The position numbers and the translations under genes are program-made. A stretch of DNA of 64,000 nucleotides, taken from positions 62,001 to 126,000 of the forward strand of contig NZ_BAPV01000002.1 in the NCBI RefSeq assembly GCF_025995175.1, in the 5' to 3' direction. The notes under the pieces are model-generated. The model saw nothing but the letters and a program-made list of their open reading frames with translations. It had not been told where the DNA came from and made no database searches. Position 1 is the first letter of the stretch. Each line of letters begins with the position of its first letter. Shown one piece after another: positions 46,601 through 55,485 of the stretch. The stretch comes from Asaia krungthepensis NRIC 0535 (GTDB lineage Bacteria > Pseudomonadota > Alphaproteobacteria > Acetobacterales > Acetobacteraceae).

Positions 46601-47102
46601 CGAAACCTGCCGCACTGAAATGGCCGCTGCGGCCGAGGCCTGGGCTTCCTCACGCATCCAGTCGCTGATTCTCAATCACGTGGCGCGACGACAGCGTGAC
46701 GAGAACACAAATCCTCTGCTTAAATCGGCCGAGCGCTATTTCGAGGCCCTGACCTGCCAGCGTTACGGGCGTCTGGTCATTGCAGAGGATGGCAAATCGC
46801 CCGAACTCGCCGCCCTGACCCGGGACGAAACACTGATACGCCCCGGATCCATGAGCGAAGGCACACGCGACCAGCTTTTCCTGAGTCTTCGTCTTGCCGC
46901 TCTCGATCAGTCGCGCGCGCGCGGTATTCGCCTGCCCTTTATCGTCGATGATCTGTTCATGACGTTCGACGAGGCTCGAGCCGGGGCCGGTCTCGCAACG
47001 CTCGCGGGCATTGCTGCACAAAACCAGATCCTGTTTTTCACGCATCACGCCCATCTTGCTGATCTGGCAGAGGGATTTGGCGCAAGACGGCACAACGTTT
47101 AA
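43674..47102 (+). CDS. YhaN-type SMC-like ATPase (SbcC/Rad50-like)
   Basis: A 1142-residue protein with an N-terminal P-loop (GANEAGKST, residues 33-41), long charged coiled-coil stretches rich in Glu, Arg, Leu, Ala and Gln over most of the middle, and a C-terminal ATPase lobe with the signature SEGTRDQLFLSLRLA and Walker B/D-loop FIVDDLFMTFDE, then the switch His in FFTHHAHL. This is the architecture of Rad50/SbcC/YhaN proteins. I see no clear zinc-hook CxxC near the centre, which fits YhaN rather than SbcC. It is coupled to the YhaO-like gene. Confidence 0.88.
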   Translation: MRLARLDLLRYGGFADRSYIFEAHGSDLHVLYGANEAGKSTTLQAISDLLFGFPHNKAQDWRYDAAQLRIGAVVEQDNNAPLGMIRKRGTKQTLLASDGTTPLDENRLISLLGGVDRTGFERLWSLDHARLRQGGHAMAQFEDDLGQQLLAAGFGLGNVQSVLASLDAEAGALWKKNGRGTRLNDLRNRLNEARTRLIAAEKDSQRWNSLNREAGEIDEALVTLQAGLRDNASERQSLERLRRVRRDLDRHEQILATLRTDMPPRFSVQDHAAFDETIARHVACQHRIDRQTDHHDGLLALRRACHPDALLLAHETTIDSLQARAAHLDPLLATSQEQSKMLEALDLKLRIAGHEGPYGTILAALPDPETLTRLRPLTLENDTLTRREQDNRDAIAHAKDRLAAATSRLDHREPPPLAALLLALQQAEKRDTLDRDLAGLGRDLHQAEQRLARALNDLHPWQGELDNLHRMAIPDPDFVDREMTIWRDRDTQCAVQRTELVAVTEAKARQELSKAHLEQRQIVSFAALFEARAHRDALLDRLDPREENGRALYLDALRHADSLADRRFDEAEESARLTQIEQEIDHLTLKQDQQRQRIAGLDQAREAARKQWQEELTRRTLPCLDPERLRGWLTLREQALEAADAHALIISRQKDAESLRRRAFESLRAALPDMPVFPALGEAVLWAQSRRTAWQREADLASQLRADIDQEQRSLDVELRRKEDLSAERAILSDRWASLGASCPALDLAPTSTIDALTAQHKAATEALALKNRLDIQKAEAESLESEIARFIAQLQRQDGLASRPPRQALDLLANELRQARLDRDRAQSYDADLEKTAASLDEARREQESITRVFADFASRLAGAETPDPVVDPAVIEGLRAAFTREKTYRTLQEEAAAIERRLADEENVPDLAALLTQAQEWSAEAVEKRLDDLALAREAMERERDDKLGRRGEIGTDLRQIEQAHDARDAALAIETCRTEMAAAAEAWASSRIQSLILNHVARRQRDENTNPLLKSAERYFEALTCQRYGRLVIAEDGKSPELAALTRDETLIRPGSMSEGTRDQLFLSLRLAALDQSRARGIRLPFIVDDLFMTFDEARAGAGLATLAGIAAQNQILFFTHHAHLADLAEGFGARRHNV

Positions 47103-47112
47103 TGTTCGGTTC

Positions 47113-48003
47113 ATGAATTATCAGACGATCTTCATCACCGGCGCCGCCTCGGGAATCGGTCGCGCCCTCGCCCTCGCCTTGTCGGAACCGGGACGCCATC
47201 TTTATCTGGCCGACTGCAACGCCACGGGGCTGGAGGCCACGCGAGCGAGTTGCCATGAGCGTGGAGCAACAGCCCGCACCACCTGTCTTGATGTGACCGA
47301 TCGTCAGGCCATGACCGAATGGTGTGCCGAAGGCCCGGACAGGGCGATCGATTTGCTTCTGGTCTGCGCCGGGGTGACCGGTGGTGTGGATGCGCTCGAT
47401 GAAGAAGGCGCCGCCTTTGAAACGCCAAGCCAGATCAGGCGTATGATGGCGGTCAATCTGGAGGGGGCCTTCAATGCCATCCTGCCAGTGATGACACGCA
47501 TGCGTCGCCAGCCCCTTGTCAGGACAGGCCGGTTGCGCAGCCAGCGAGGTCAGATATGCGCCATTGCATCGGTAGCCGGGCTCGTATCCTATCCCGGCAC
47601 CCCGTCCTATTCCGCCTCGAAAGCGGCACTTGACCGCTTTCTGGTCGCGAGCGGCGCCTATAGCCGCCGCGCCGGAATCCATCTCTCGAGTGTGTGCTGC
47701 AGTTTTGTGGCCACCCCGATGGTGGCGCAGAACCGATTCCCGATGCCCGGTCTGATGAGCGTGGAAAATGCGACAGCGCATATCCTGCGCGGACTGGCCC
47801 GCCGCAAGAGGAGAATCATCTTCCCGAACTGGCTGGTGCTCGGCTCGCGCTTCATGGACATCCTGCCGATCCAGCTGGCCGAACTTTATTACACACGTCA
47901 GCCTACGGGTCGTCCGGGCTCGATGCCCGGGATAGAGAACCCGGCCTGCAAGGACGTTTCCGGAGCAGCAACAGACACGGACGCAGCAGCTCTCACCGTG
48001 TAG
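47113..48003 (+). CDS. SDR-family oxidoreductase, membrane-type tail
   Basis: A 296-residue short-chain dehydrogenase: TGAASGIG (residues 9-16), catalytic Ser in AIASVAG and YSASK with Tyr and Lys. The second half carries a SSVCCSFVATPMV segment and a hydrophobic IIFPNWLVLGSRFMDILPIQL, as in SDRs that act on lipids or other membrane substrates. The start at 47113 is 11 bases after the YhaN stop, so it may be co-transcribed with the DNA-repair pair, although a functional link is not obvious. A longer in-frame opening from 47011 would overlap YhaN by about 90 bases and is less likely. Confidence 0.8.
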   Translation: MNYQTIFITGAASGIGRALALALSEPGRHLYLADCNATGLEATRASCHERGATARTTCLDVTDRQAMTEWCAEGPDRAIDLLLVCAGVTGGVDALDEEGAAFETPSQIRRMMAVNLEGAFNAILPVMTRMRRQPLVRTGRLRSQRGQICAIASVAGLVSYPGTPSYSASKAALDRFLVASGAYSRRAGIHLSSVCCSFVATPMVAQNRFPMPGLMSVENATAHILRGLARRKRRIIFPNWLVLGSRFMDILPIQLAELYYTRQPTGRPGSMPGIENPACKDVSGAATDTDAAALTV

Positions 48004-48164
48004 CCCACAGGGTCACGCGGCTCCAAGGATCCGATTGCCGCGACCCTGTGCGGCGAGATGCGAGACAGCCATGCTCCCTGTTTGACAGGCGGCATGTGAG
48101 AATGATGATCCGCCGTCCCGCGGTGATGCCGCATCAAGCCCTGTCCTCTGCGTACGAAGCAGGA

Positions 48165-48905
48165 TCAGACGATGCCGCCATTGGCGCGCAGGGTCTGCCC
48201 GTTGATCCACGCTCCGTCCGGTCCTGCCAGAAAGGCAACACTGGCGGCGATGTCCTCAGGTTCACCCAGCCTTTCCAGAGGCGCCATTCTGGCCAGCCTG
48301 TCGATCTGTTCGGATGATTTGCCGTCCAAGAACAGCGACGTGGCTGTCGGACCCGGCGCTACCGCATTGACGGTAATCCCGCGACCGCGCAACTCCCTGG
48401 TCAGAATGGCCGTCATCGCCTCGACGGCGGCCTTGGTTGCGGCATACACGCCATAACCCGGCAAAAGCAGCCCAACGACGCTCGAGGAGAAATTGATGAT
48501 CCGCCCTCCATCTCGCAAGCGTCTGGACGCCTCGCGGAGCGTGTTGAATGTCCCTTTCAGATTGACGGCAATCTGCTGATCGAAATCCTCGTCCTGCGTG
48601 TCTGCGATGGGTGACAGCTTCATGATCCCGGCATTATTGACCAGAACATCCACCCCTCCAAAAGCCGCCTCAGCCGCATCGAACAGGCCTCGCACGGCAT
48701 CGGCGTTGCTGATATCGGCCTGGGCAGTCATGGCACGCCCACCCTGCTGCTGAATTTTCTGCGCCAGCGCCTCTGCAGGGGCAACGCTGCCGGAATAGTT
48801 GATCACAACGGTGAAACCGTCTCTGGCCAGGCGCTCGGCAATGGCTGCGCCGATGCCGCGCGAAGCCCCTGTGACAAGAGCGATCTTCTGGGTGTTCTGG
48901 GTCAT
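48165..48905 (-). CDS. SDR-family oxidoreductase (3-oxoacyl-ACP-reductase-like)
   Basis: A 246-residue classical SDR with TGASRGIG (residues 12-19), NNAGIMKLSP, catalytic Ser in FSSSVVG, YAATK with Tyr and Lys, and a C-terminal INGQTLRANGGI end. The substrate is not predictable. It is divergent from a LysR-type gene 113 bases away, a common arrangement in which the regulator controls the SDR. The start at 48905 is preferred because the TGASRGIG motif then begins at residue 12, as normal; the longer frame to 49019 would cross the regulator start. Confidence 0.83.
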   Translation of the reverse strand: MTQNTQKIALVTGASRGIGAAIAERLARDGFTVVINYSGSVAPAEALAQKIQQQGGRAMTAQADISNADAVRGLFDAAEAAFGGVDVLVNNAGIMKLSPIADTQDEDFDQQIAVNLKGTFNTLREASRRLRDGGRIINFSSSVVGLLLPGYGVYAATKAAVEAMTAILTRELRGRGITVNAVAPGPTATSLFLDGKSSEQIDRLARMAPLERLGEPEDIAASVAFLAGPDGAWINGQTLRANGGIV

Positions 48906-48982
48906 GGCTGATCTCCTGACTGATCTCTCTGATGAGGATGAGCGGAGTATGGTGCTTTTCCGGGGGCAGATAATCGCGCATG

Positions 48983-49003
48983 ATCCGGTATCACTTTCCG
49001 GAT
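48983..49003. promoter_or_regulatory. Probable LysR operator between SDR and regulator genes
   Basis: A perfect inverted repeat ATCCGG-N9-CCGGAT lies 15 bases before the regulator start and about 80 bases from the divergent SDR, with the dyad size expected of a LysR autoregulatory site. Confidence 0.5.
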
Positions 49004-49018
49004 ATGGCGAACAAAGCA

Positions 49019-49924
49019 ATGGACCGATTTGACGCCATGCGGGTCTTCACCCGGGTCGTGGAACGGCGCAGCTTCACTGGCGCCGCCAGCGATCTTGGAC
49101 TGCCACGCTCCACGGTCACCGACGCTATCAGGCAAATGGAGGAGCGGCTCGGAGTCCGGCTTCTCCAGCGTACGACACGCCATGTCAGCCCGACGCTCGA
49201 TGGCGAGGCCTTTCACCGACGCTGTCTCTCGATTATCGCCGATCTTGAGGACGCTGAGGCTGGCTTCCGGGGCGCACAGCCCCGTGGCCCCTTGCGTGTC
49301 GATGTCCATGGTACCCTGGCACGACATTTCATTCTGCCGCATCTGCCCGGTTTCATGGCAACATATCCCGAGATCGACCTCACGCTGACCGAGGGCGATC
49401 GGCTCGTGGATCTGATTCGTGAGGGGATCGATTGTGTCCTTCGCGTCGGCGACCTGCAGGATAGCGATATGGTCGCACGTCGGGTGGCCATGCTCAGGGA
49501 AGTGACCTGCGCGTCGCCACCCTATATCGAACGCCATGGTATGCCCCATACGATCGAGGCGCTGGAAGGACACCGGATGATCGGGTTCAGCTCTTCGGCT
49601 ACCGGCGGGATCCTGCCTCTCGAATTCATGCAGGACGGGGCTTTGCGCCATATGACCTTGCCGAGCCCGATGGTCGTCAACGGTGCCGAAAGTCTTGTTG
49701 CGGCAGCCAGGCTGGGTCTCGGGCTGGTCCAGGTGCCGCGTTACCATATCGAACAGGATCTGGCGCAGGGGAGCCTGCTCGAAATCCTGCCCGCTCATCC
49801 CCCCTCAGCAACGCCCGTATCCCTGCTTTATCCTCAGAGCAGGCAGCTTTCCCCACGGGTGCGCGTGTTCATCGACTGGGTCGTCATGCAGTTCAGGAAC
49901 AGCGAAACCCAGGTCATGGACTGA
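49019..49924 (+). CDS. LysR-family transcription regulator
   Basis: A 301-residue regulator with the N-terminal LysR helix-turn-helix (MRVFTRVVERRSFTGAASDL then LPRSTVTDAIRQMEERLGVR) and a periplasmic-binding-type effector domain. It belongs to the common AaeR/DsdC-like branch beside SDR genes, and often senses an aromatic or aldehyde compound, but the ligand cannot be read here. The start at 49019 (Met-Asp-Arg-Phe) gives the family's usual N-terminus; the Met at 48980 lies inside the operator-like palindrome region. Confidence 0.87.
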   Translation: MDRFDAMRVFTRVVERRSFTGAASDLGLPRSTVTDAIRQMEERLGVRLLQRTTRHVSPTLDGEAFHRRCLSIIADLEDAEAGFRGAQPRGPLRVDVHGTLARHFILPHLPGFMATYPEIDLTLTEGDRLVDLIREGIDCVLRVGDLQDSDMVARRVAMLREVTCASPPYIERHGMPHTIEALEGHRMIGFSSSATGGILPLEFMQDGALRHMTLPSPMVVNGAESLVAAARLGLGLVQVPRYHIEQDLAQGSLLEILPAHPPSATPVSLLYPQSRQLSPRVRVFIDWVVMQFRNSETQVMD

Positions 49925-50131
49925 TCGGAAAACCGGTGCTGCCCGGGCAATCATGCCGAAACCTGTTGGCCATAGAGTATCGGGCGCGCCCTGCAAGAAA
50001 CCTTCACCTCCGAGAGGCGGGGCGGACAGGACAGACGCATTTGCTTACTGTTTGTGACAAGATGACGAAAACATAATCGGCTGCCCGCAGGCGCATGGGT
50101 ATTTTCACGAAATCTTTGCTATGAAGTCGAA

Positions 50132-53100
50132 ATGAATTTCTGTCGTCTCTTCATCATGCGTCCTGTGGCGACGATTCTGCTCGCCCTTTCGCTGCTCGCG
50201 GCAGGGGCGATCTGCTACCCGCTGATGCCGGTCGCCAGCCTGCCCGATATCGGGTCGTCGACGATCAATGTCGAGATCGAGCAGCCCGGCGCGAGCCCCG
50301 AGCAAATGGTGAGCTCCGTCACCACACCTCTGGAGCGTTATCTCGGCCAGATTGCCGGGGTGAAGCAGATCGAATCAGACAGCGAAAACAGCTTCGCCTA
50401 TATTCGCATCGACTTTGTGGAGTCGCGCAATATCGACGGAGCGCTCCGAGACGTGCAGGCCGCGCTGAGGGCAGCGCGGGCCGATCTGCCCCAGGGCACA
50501 CTCGATCGCGACCCCTACGCCTACAAGGAAGACCCGACGTCGCAGCCCGTCTATCTGCTGTCGCTGACCTCGGATGTGATGACCCTGCCCAAGCTGTTCG
50601 ATCTGGCGCAGATCCGGGTCAAGCCGCTTCTCGCGCAGATCAAGGGTGTGGGTCACGTGCAGGCCGTAGGCTCTGCCGACCCTGCCGTGCGCGTGGATGT
50701 GAATCCCTATGCGCTTTACAAATGGGGTGTGGGTTTCGAGGACGTGCGTCAGGCGCTTGCTTCGGCCAATGCCAACACGCCCAAGGGTTTCATCGATTCA
50801 GGCGGCCAGCGCATGATGCTGGAGACGAATGACCAGGCTGAAAAAGCGGCGCAATACCGCGATCTGATCATCGGCTATCGCAATAACATCAACCCCATCA
50901 AGCTGTCCTCTGTCGCCACGGTGGAAGACAGCGTGCAGGACCTCTATCAGGCCGGATACTTCAACAACAAACCGGCCATCACACTGATCGTGCGGGGACA
51001 GCCCAAGGCCAACACGGTCAAGATCGTCGATGCGGTCAAGGAGCGCATGGCGATGCTGCGCTCCGTGCTGCCTCCCGGTGTCGAGATGGATACGGCCATC
51101 GATCTTTCCTCAAGCATACGCGCCTCCCTGGAAGATACGCAGCTCACCCTGGCCATCTCGATCATTCTGGTGATCGGGGTCATTCTGGTGTTCCTGCGCC
51201 GCCTGCGCTCGACCATCATCCCCGCTGTAACGGTGCCGATCGCCCTTGTCGGCACGATTGCCGTCATGAAATGGCAGCATTTCACCCTCGATATCATGTC
51301 GCTCATGGCGCTCACGATCTCGGTCGGCTTTGTGGTCGATGATGCCATCGTGGTGCTCGAAAACATCGCCCGACATATGGAATCGGGCATGGACCGCATG
51401 AGCGCCAGTCTTCGTGGCTCCTCGGAAATCGGCTTCACGGTACTCTCGATCACGGCCTCGCTGATCGCCGTATTCATCCCGCTCCTGTTCATCCCCGGTC
51501 AGGTGGGAGCGATCTTCTACGAATTCTCGATGACCATCGTCTCGGCGCTGCTCATCTCGCTTGTGCTTTCGCTCACCCTCACCCCCATGATGTGTGCGTA
51601 CTGGCTGGATGTCGAACATGAGAGGCCGGATGGCCGTCGCCTGAGCGACCGGGTCATCCTTGTGATCGATTTCGTGCTCGACGGCATCATCGCCCTTTAT
51701 GGCCGGACGCTGCGCGTCGCCCTGCGCCATCACGTCCTGACCTTCCTCACCCTGCCTCTCAGCTTCATCGTCCTGGTGGGCTCGATCGTGCTCATGCCGA
51801 AAACCGGTGTGCCCGCGCAGGATATTGCGCTGGTTGGAGGGTCGATCAGCGGCGACGACACGATGTCATTCAGCGAGATTACCAAGCGCATCCACTATGT
51901 CGGTGCGGTGATGAAGGCCGATCCCGATGTGCTCTCGGTCACGAGCTGGAACAACAGCAGCAGTGACGGACAGCTCTTTGCCCGCCTGAGCGACAAACGT
52001 ACCCGCACACGCACCGACGTTCAGGTGGTGGACAGCATCCGCAAGAAGCTGGGCGACATGCCGGGCCTGCGCACCTCCTTCTTCTCCGCGGGTGACCCCA
52101 ATGGCGGCGGCGGCCAGCATCGCAGCGGTGCGTTCCGCTATGTGCTGCGCGATCAGGACCCGGCGGAACTCAAACTCTGGGTGCCCCGCCTCGTCGCGCG
52201 GCTGCGCAAAGAAAAGATGATGACCTCGGTTACGACCAATATCGAAGGTCACGGCGCGTCGGTTCATGTCAGGCTGCGCCGCGATACCGAAGCCCGTTAT
52301 CTGGTCACTCCGCAGCTCGTGGGCAATGTGCTCTACGATGCCTATGGCCAGACTGTCGCATCGCGCATCCACACCGAAATCACCACCCATTCCGTGGTGA
52401 TGGAGGTTGCCCGGGCCTATCGCGAGTCACCGGAAGAACTCCGCAGCACCTGGATATCGACAGCCTCGGGCACACCGGCTGGCGCAGTGCGGTCAAACCA
52501 GATCCGCGTACGCGCCGATAACAGCGCCACCGCCTCGACCGCGACCCAGCTCAGTCAGGCCTCGCTCCGCAATGCCATCGCCAACCAGATTACGGGCAAC
52601 AATTCCAATGGCTCGGCCGTGGCTTCCTCGGTCGAGACCATGATCCCGCTGATCAATGTCGCCGATCTCGCCATGGAACCGACCCCGATGGAGATCGACC
52701 ATCAGGACGGCATGACCTCCACCGCTGTGAGTTTCGATCTGGTCGAGGGCAAGACCTATGAAGACGCCCGCAAACTGATCGAACAGACGCTGCAGGATAT
52801 GGGCGCCCCGCCCGGCCTTGGAGGCGAGTTCTCCGGGCTGGCCGGTGAGACAAAGGACATGCTCGTCAACGAGCTTCTGGCCTTCGTGGCGGCCCTGTTT
52901 GCCATGTATATCGTGCTGGGGGTGCTCTATGAGAGCCTGATTCACCCCTTCACCATTCTCTCCACGCTGCCCTCGGCAGGTATCGGCGCTATTCTGGGTT
53001 TGTGGATCGGCGGAGAGTCCTTCAGTCTTATTGCCATGATCGGCATGATCCTGCTCACCGGCATCGTGAAGAAGAACGCGATCCTGATGATCGATTTTGC

Positions 53101-53467
53101 GCTCTATGCCGAGAAAGAGCTGGGCCATACTCCGCGCGAAGCCATCTATGAGGCCTGCCTCACGCGATTCCGGCCCATTCTCATGACCACCCTGGCAGCG
53201 GCTCTTGGAGCCGTACCGCTCATGACCGGTCACGGTTATGGCTCCGAGATGCGCCGCCCGCTGGGTATTGCCATTGTCGGCGGCATGCTGATCAGCCAGC
53301 TGCTGACGCTGTATACGACCCCGGTCGTCTATCTTTACATGGACGCCATCGGCCGCTTTGGCACCCGGCTCTGGCATCGCATCTTTCCGACACGCGAGCC
53401 CCACCGCCCGGGCACGAACCCCAACTCTCCCCCTCCGGGCTCCGCGCCCCTGACGACCCAATCATAA
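50132..53467 (+). CDS. RND efflux pump, inner membrane transporter (MdtB/MdtC-like)
   Basis: A 1111-residue RND transporter with two repeats of membrane helices and large periplasmic loops. The RND signatures are present: FIMRPVATILLAL at the start, the proton-relay pair in GFVVDDAIVVLENIARH (Asp-Asp), and the second-half GMILLTGIVKKNAILMIDFA region with a conserved Lys. It should form a trimer and pump drugs, dyes or lipophilic acids. No membrane-fusion protein gene is next to it, so its periplasmic partner must come from elsewhere. It ends with a Pro-rich tail. The S9 peptidase starts eight bases after its stop codon. Confidence 0.9.
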   Translation: MNFCRLFIMRPVATILLALSLLAAGAICYPLMPVASLPDIGSSTINVEIEQPGASPEQMVSSVTTPLERYLGQIAGVKQIESDSENSFAYIRIDFVESRNIDGALRDVQAALRAARADLPQGTLDRDPYAYKEDPTSQPVYLLSLTSDVMTLPKLFDLAQIRVKPLLAQIKGVGHVQAVGSADPAVRVDVNPYALYKWGVGFEDVRQALASANANTPKGFIDSGGQRMMLETNDQAEKAAQYRDLIIGYRNNINPIKLSSVATVEDSVQDLYQAGYFNNKPAITLIVRGQPKANTVKIVDAVKERMAMLRSVLPPGVEMDTAIDLSSSIRASLEDTQLTLAISIILVIGVILVFLRRLRSTIIPAVTVPIALVGTIAVMKWQHFTLDIMSLMALTISVGFVVDDAIVVLENIARHMESGMDRMSASLRGSSEIGFTVLSITASLIAVFIPLLFIPGQVGAIFYEFSMTIVSALLISLVLSLTLTPMMCAYWLDVEHERPDGRRLSDRVILVIDFVLDGIIALYGRTLRVALRHHVLTFLTLPLSFIVLVGSIVLMPKTGVPAQDIALVGGSISGDDTMSFSEITKRIHYVGAVMKADPDVLSVTSWNNSSSDGQLFARLSDKRTRTRTDVQVVDSIRKKLGDMPGLRTSFFSAGDPNGGGGQHRSGAFRYVLRDQDPAELKLWVPRLVARLRKEKMMTSVTTNIEGHGASVHVRLRRDTEARYLVTPQLVGNVLYDAYGQTVASRIHTEITTHSVVMEVARAYRESPEELRSTWISTASGTPAGAVRSNQIRVRADNSATASTATQLSQASLRNAIANQITGNNSNGSAVASSVETMIPLINVADLAMEPTPMEIDHQDGMTSTAVSFDLVEGKTYEDARKLIEQTLQDMGAPPGLGGEFSGLAGETKDMLVNELLAFVAALFAMYIVLGVLYESLIHPFTILSTLPSAGIGAILGLWIGGESFSLIAMIGMILLTGIVKKNAILMIDFALYAEKELGHTPREAIYEACLTRFRPILMTTLAAALGAVPLMTGHGYGSEMRRPLGIAIVGGMLISQLLTLYTTPVVYLYMDAIGRFGTRLWHRIFPTREPHRPGTNPNSPPPGSAPLTTQS

Positions 53468-53475
53468 GGCCGGTC

Positions 53476-55443
53476 ATGACACGTGATTTTCTGAAACTGG
53501 CCGGATTGCTCGGCACCTCTTTCCTTGCTTTAGGCACCGCCGCGGCCGAACCGCTCCATCTCTTCTCCTCGCCGGCGCTTTCGCCCGATGGCCGGCTCGT
53601 GGCGAGCCTCGATACGCTCGAGCATCCTGAGTCAGACGAGACACCGGTTCCCTCTCTCGTCCTGCGCTCCCTGCCTGGCGGTAAAGCCACGACAATTTCC
53701 CTGCCCTGCAGCGACTGCGTTCCCTCCAGTCCGAGCTGGAGCCCGGACGGGCAGCATCTGGCCTTCATCCTGCGACAGAAGAAAACGCAGAACCGCCAGA
53801 TCGTGAGCGTGACGCCGGATGGCCGTGGGTTTACCACGCTACTGAAGTTCACAGGGTCCCTGCAGGACCTGCGTTATGGTCCAGACGGGACTCTGGCCGT
53901 GCTGGCCATTGCCGATGCGCGACGCGATCCCGGCGCCCTCCAGGCAGGCGCCCCTGAAACGGGCGAGATCGATGCGAAGGAAGACGAGCAGCGCATTGCG
54001 ACGGTAGAGAAGGATGGCCTGCACTGGCAGTCGCCCGATGATCTCTATGTCTATGAATATGACTGGCAGAAGGCCCCCGAGCCCGCCTTCATCGGCACGG
54101 CAGCGAAGGGCAACGGCGATGCCAATTGGTGGCAGGCTCATCTGTCACGCTTTGCCCATGGTCAGGAAACGGTGCTCTATACCCACCCGCTTTCCCAGCA
54201 GATCGGGCTTCCCCTGGTCGCACCGGATGGCAGGAGCGTGAGCTTCGTGGCCGGACTGATGAGCGATTTCGGCTTTTTTGGCGGCGACCCGATGCAGCTC
54301 GACCTGACCCGCCCGAAAGCCGCCCCGGTTGCCCTCACCCGCAACGCCCATAGCACAGTCACCGGGCTGAGCTGGTGTGGCGGACGTCTGATCGCTTCGG
54401 CCATCGCGAGCCCGAAAACCCTGTTTCAGGCCCTTGATGACAAATCTCCCCTGATGGTCCTCGATGACGATCTGCTTTCCGATGGCGGGGGCGAACCCCG
54501 ACTGGTCTGCGCGGGCACGCAGAGCGTGATCGTCCGGCAGAATTTCACCAAGGCCCCTGAGCTCTGGGCGGGGCCCATCGGGTCCTGGCGCGCCGTGACC
54601 CATGACAATGAGGGTCAGACCGCGCCCTTCACCGCCACCAGTATCAGCTGGACCAGCGATGGCTACACGGTACAGGGCTGGCATCTGGCCCCAAAGGAGC
54701 GTCCTGCCCCCCAGACGCGTCATGGCAAGGTACCGATGATCACCATGATCCATGGCGGGCCCTCCTCAGCGGTCACGCCGCGCTTTCTGCGGGCGACCGG
54801 GGATTCGGCCGTGCTGCTCAAGGCCGGATATGATCTGTTCATGCCCAATCCGCGCGGCAGCTACGGCCAGGGCGAGGCCTTCACGATGGCGAACCGTCGC
54901 GATTTCGGCCATGGCGATCTGCGCGATATCCATCGTGGCATCGATGCGCTCGAAAAACAGGCCCCCATCGATGAGCACCGCCTCGGCGTGACCGGCTATT
55001 CCTATGGCGGCTACATGACCATGTGGATCGTGACGCAGACGAACCGCTTCAAGGCCGCCGCAGCAGGGGGCGGTATTGCCAACTGGCAATCCTATTACGG
55101 ACAGAACGGCATCGATGCCTGGATGCCTCCCTTCTTCGGCGCCACAGTCTATGACGATCCCGCCATCTACGCGCATTCCTCGCCGATGACATTCATCAAG
55201 CAGGTCAGGACGCCGACCTTCATCTATGTCGGGGCCAATGACGTGGAATGCCCGCCTGCACAAAGTCTTGAATTCTATCATGCCTTGCGCGCGCTCGGGA
55301 TTCCGACCAGCCTTGTGATCTATCCCGGTGAAGGCCACGGAATGAGGGGGCGGGACCATGCAATCGATGCCCAGAAGCGCATGATTGCCTGGTTCGACCG
55401 CTTTCTGAGCGGCTCGGGCCCCAAGCCCGGTCCGACAAACTGA
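53476..55443 (+). CDS. S9-family (prolyl oligopeptidase-type) exported peptidase
   Basis: The 655-residue protein has a signal peptide (cut near Thr-Ala-Ala-Ala, about residue 25), an N-terminal beta-propeller with WD-like SPSWSPDGQHLAF repeats, and a C-terminal alpha/beta hydrolase domain. The catalytic triad is Ser509 (GYSYGG), Asp589 (GANDVECPP) and His621 (GEGHGM). It should cleave small peptides, perhaps dipeptidyl or acylaminoacyl, in the periplasm. It is tightly linked to the RND gene before it and to the L,D-transpeptidase gene 42 bases after it, which suggests an envelope-related unit. Confidence 0.88.
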   Translation: MTRDFLKLAGLLGTSFLALGTAAAEPLHLFSSPALSPDGRLVASLDTLEHPESDETPVPSLVLRSLPGGKATTISLPCSDCVPSSPSWSPDGQHLAFILRQKKTQNRQIVSVTPDGRGFTTLLKFTGSLQDLRYGPDGTLAVLAIADARRDPGALQAGAPETGEIDAKEDEQRIATVEKDGLHWQSPDDLYVYEYDWQKAPEPAFIGTAAKGNGDANWWQAHLSRFAHGQETVLYTHPLSQQIGLPLVAPDGRSVSFVAGLMSDFGFFGGDPMQLDLTRPKAAPVALTRNAHSTVTGLSWCGGRLIASAIASPKTLFQALDDKSPLMVLDDDLLSDGGGEPRLVCAGTQSVIVRQNFTKAPELWAGPIGSWRAVTHDNEGQTAPFTATSISWTSDGYTVQGWHLAPKERPAPQTRHGKVPMITMIHGGPSSAVTPRFLRATGDSAVLLKAGYDLFMPNPRGSYGQGEAFTMANRRDFGHGDLRDIHRGIDALEKQAPIDEHRLGVTGYSYGGYMTMWIVTQTNRFKAAAAGGGIANWQSYYGQNGIDAWMPPFFGATVYDDPAIYAHSSPMTFIKQVRTPTFIYVGANDVECPPAQSLEFYHALRALGIPTSLVIYPGEGHGMRGRDHAIDAQKRMIAWFDRFLSGSGPKPGPTN

Positions 55444-55485
55444 ATCCGGCCTGCAACGTTTGGCCGACGGAGCTTTGGAGTTGAG

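Noticed and set aside
47011-47112. Extended N-terminus of the SDR gene inside the YhaN coding region.
   Set aside because: It would overlap a conserved ATPase lobe by about 90 bases; the Met at 47113 sits directly before the nucleotide-binding motif.
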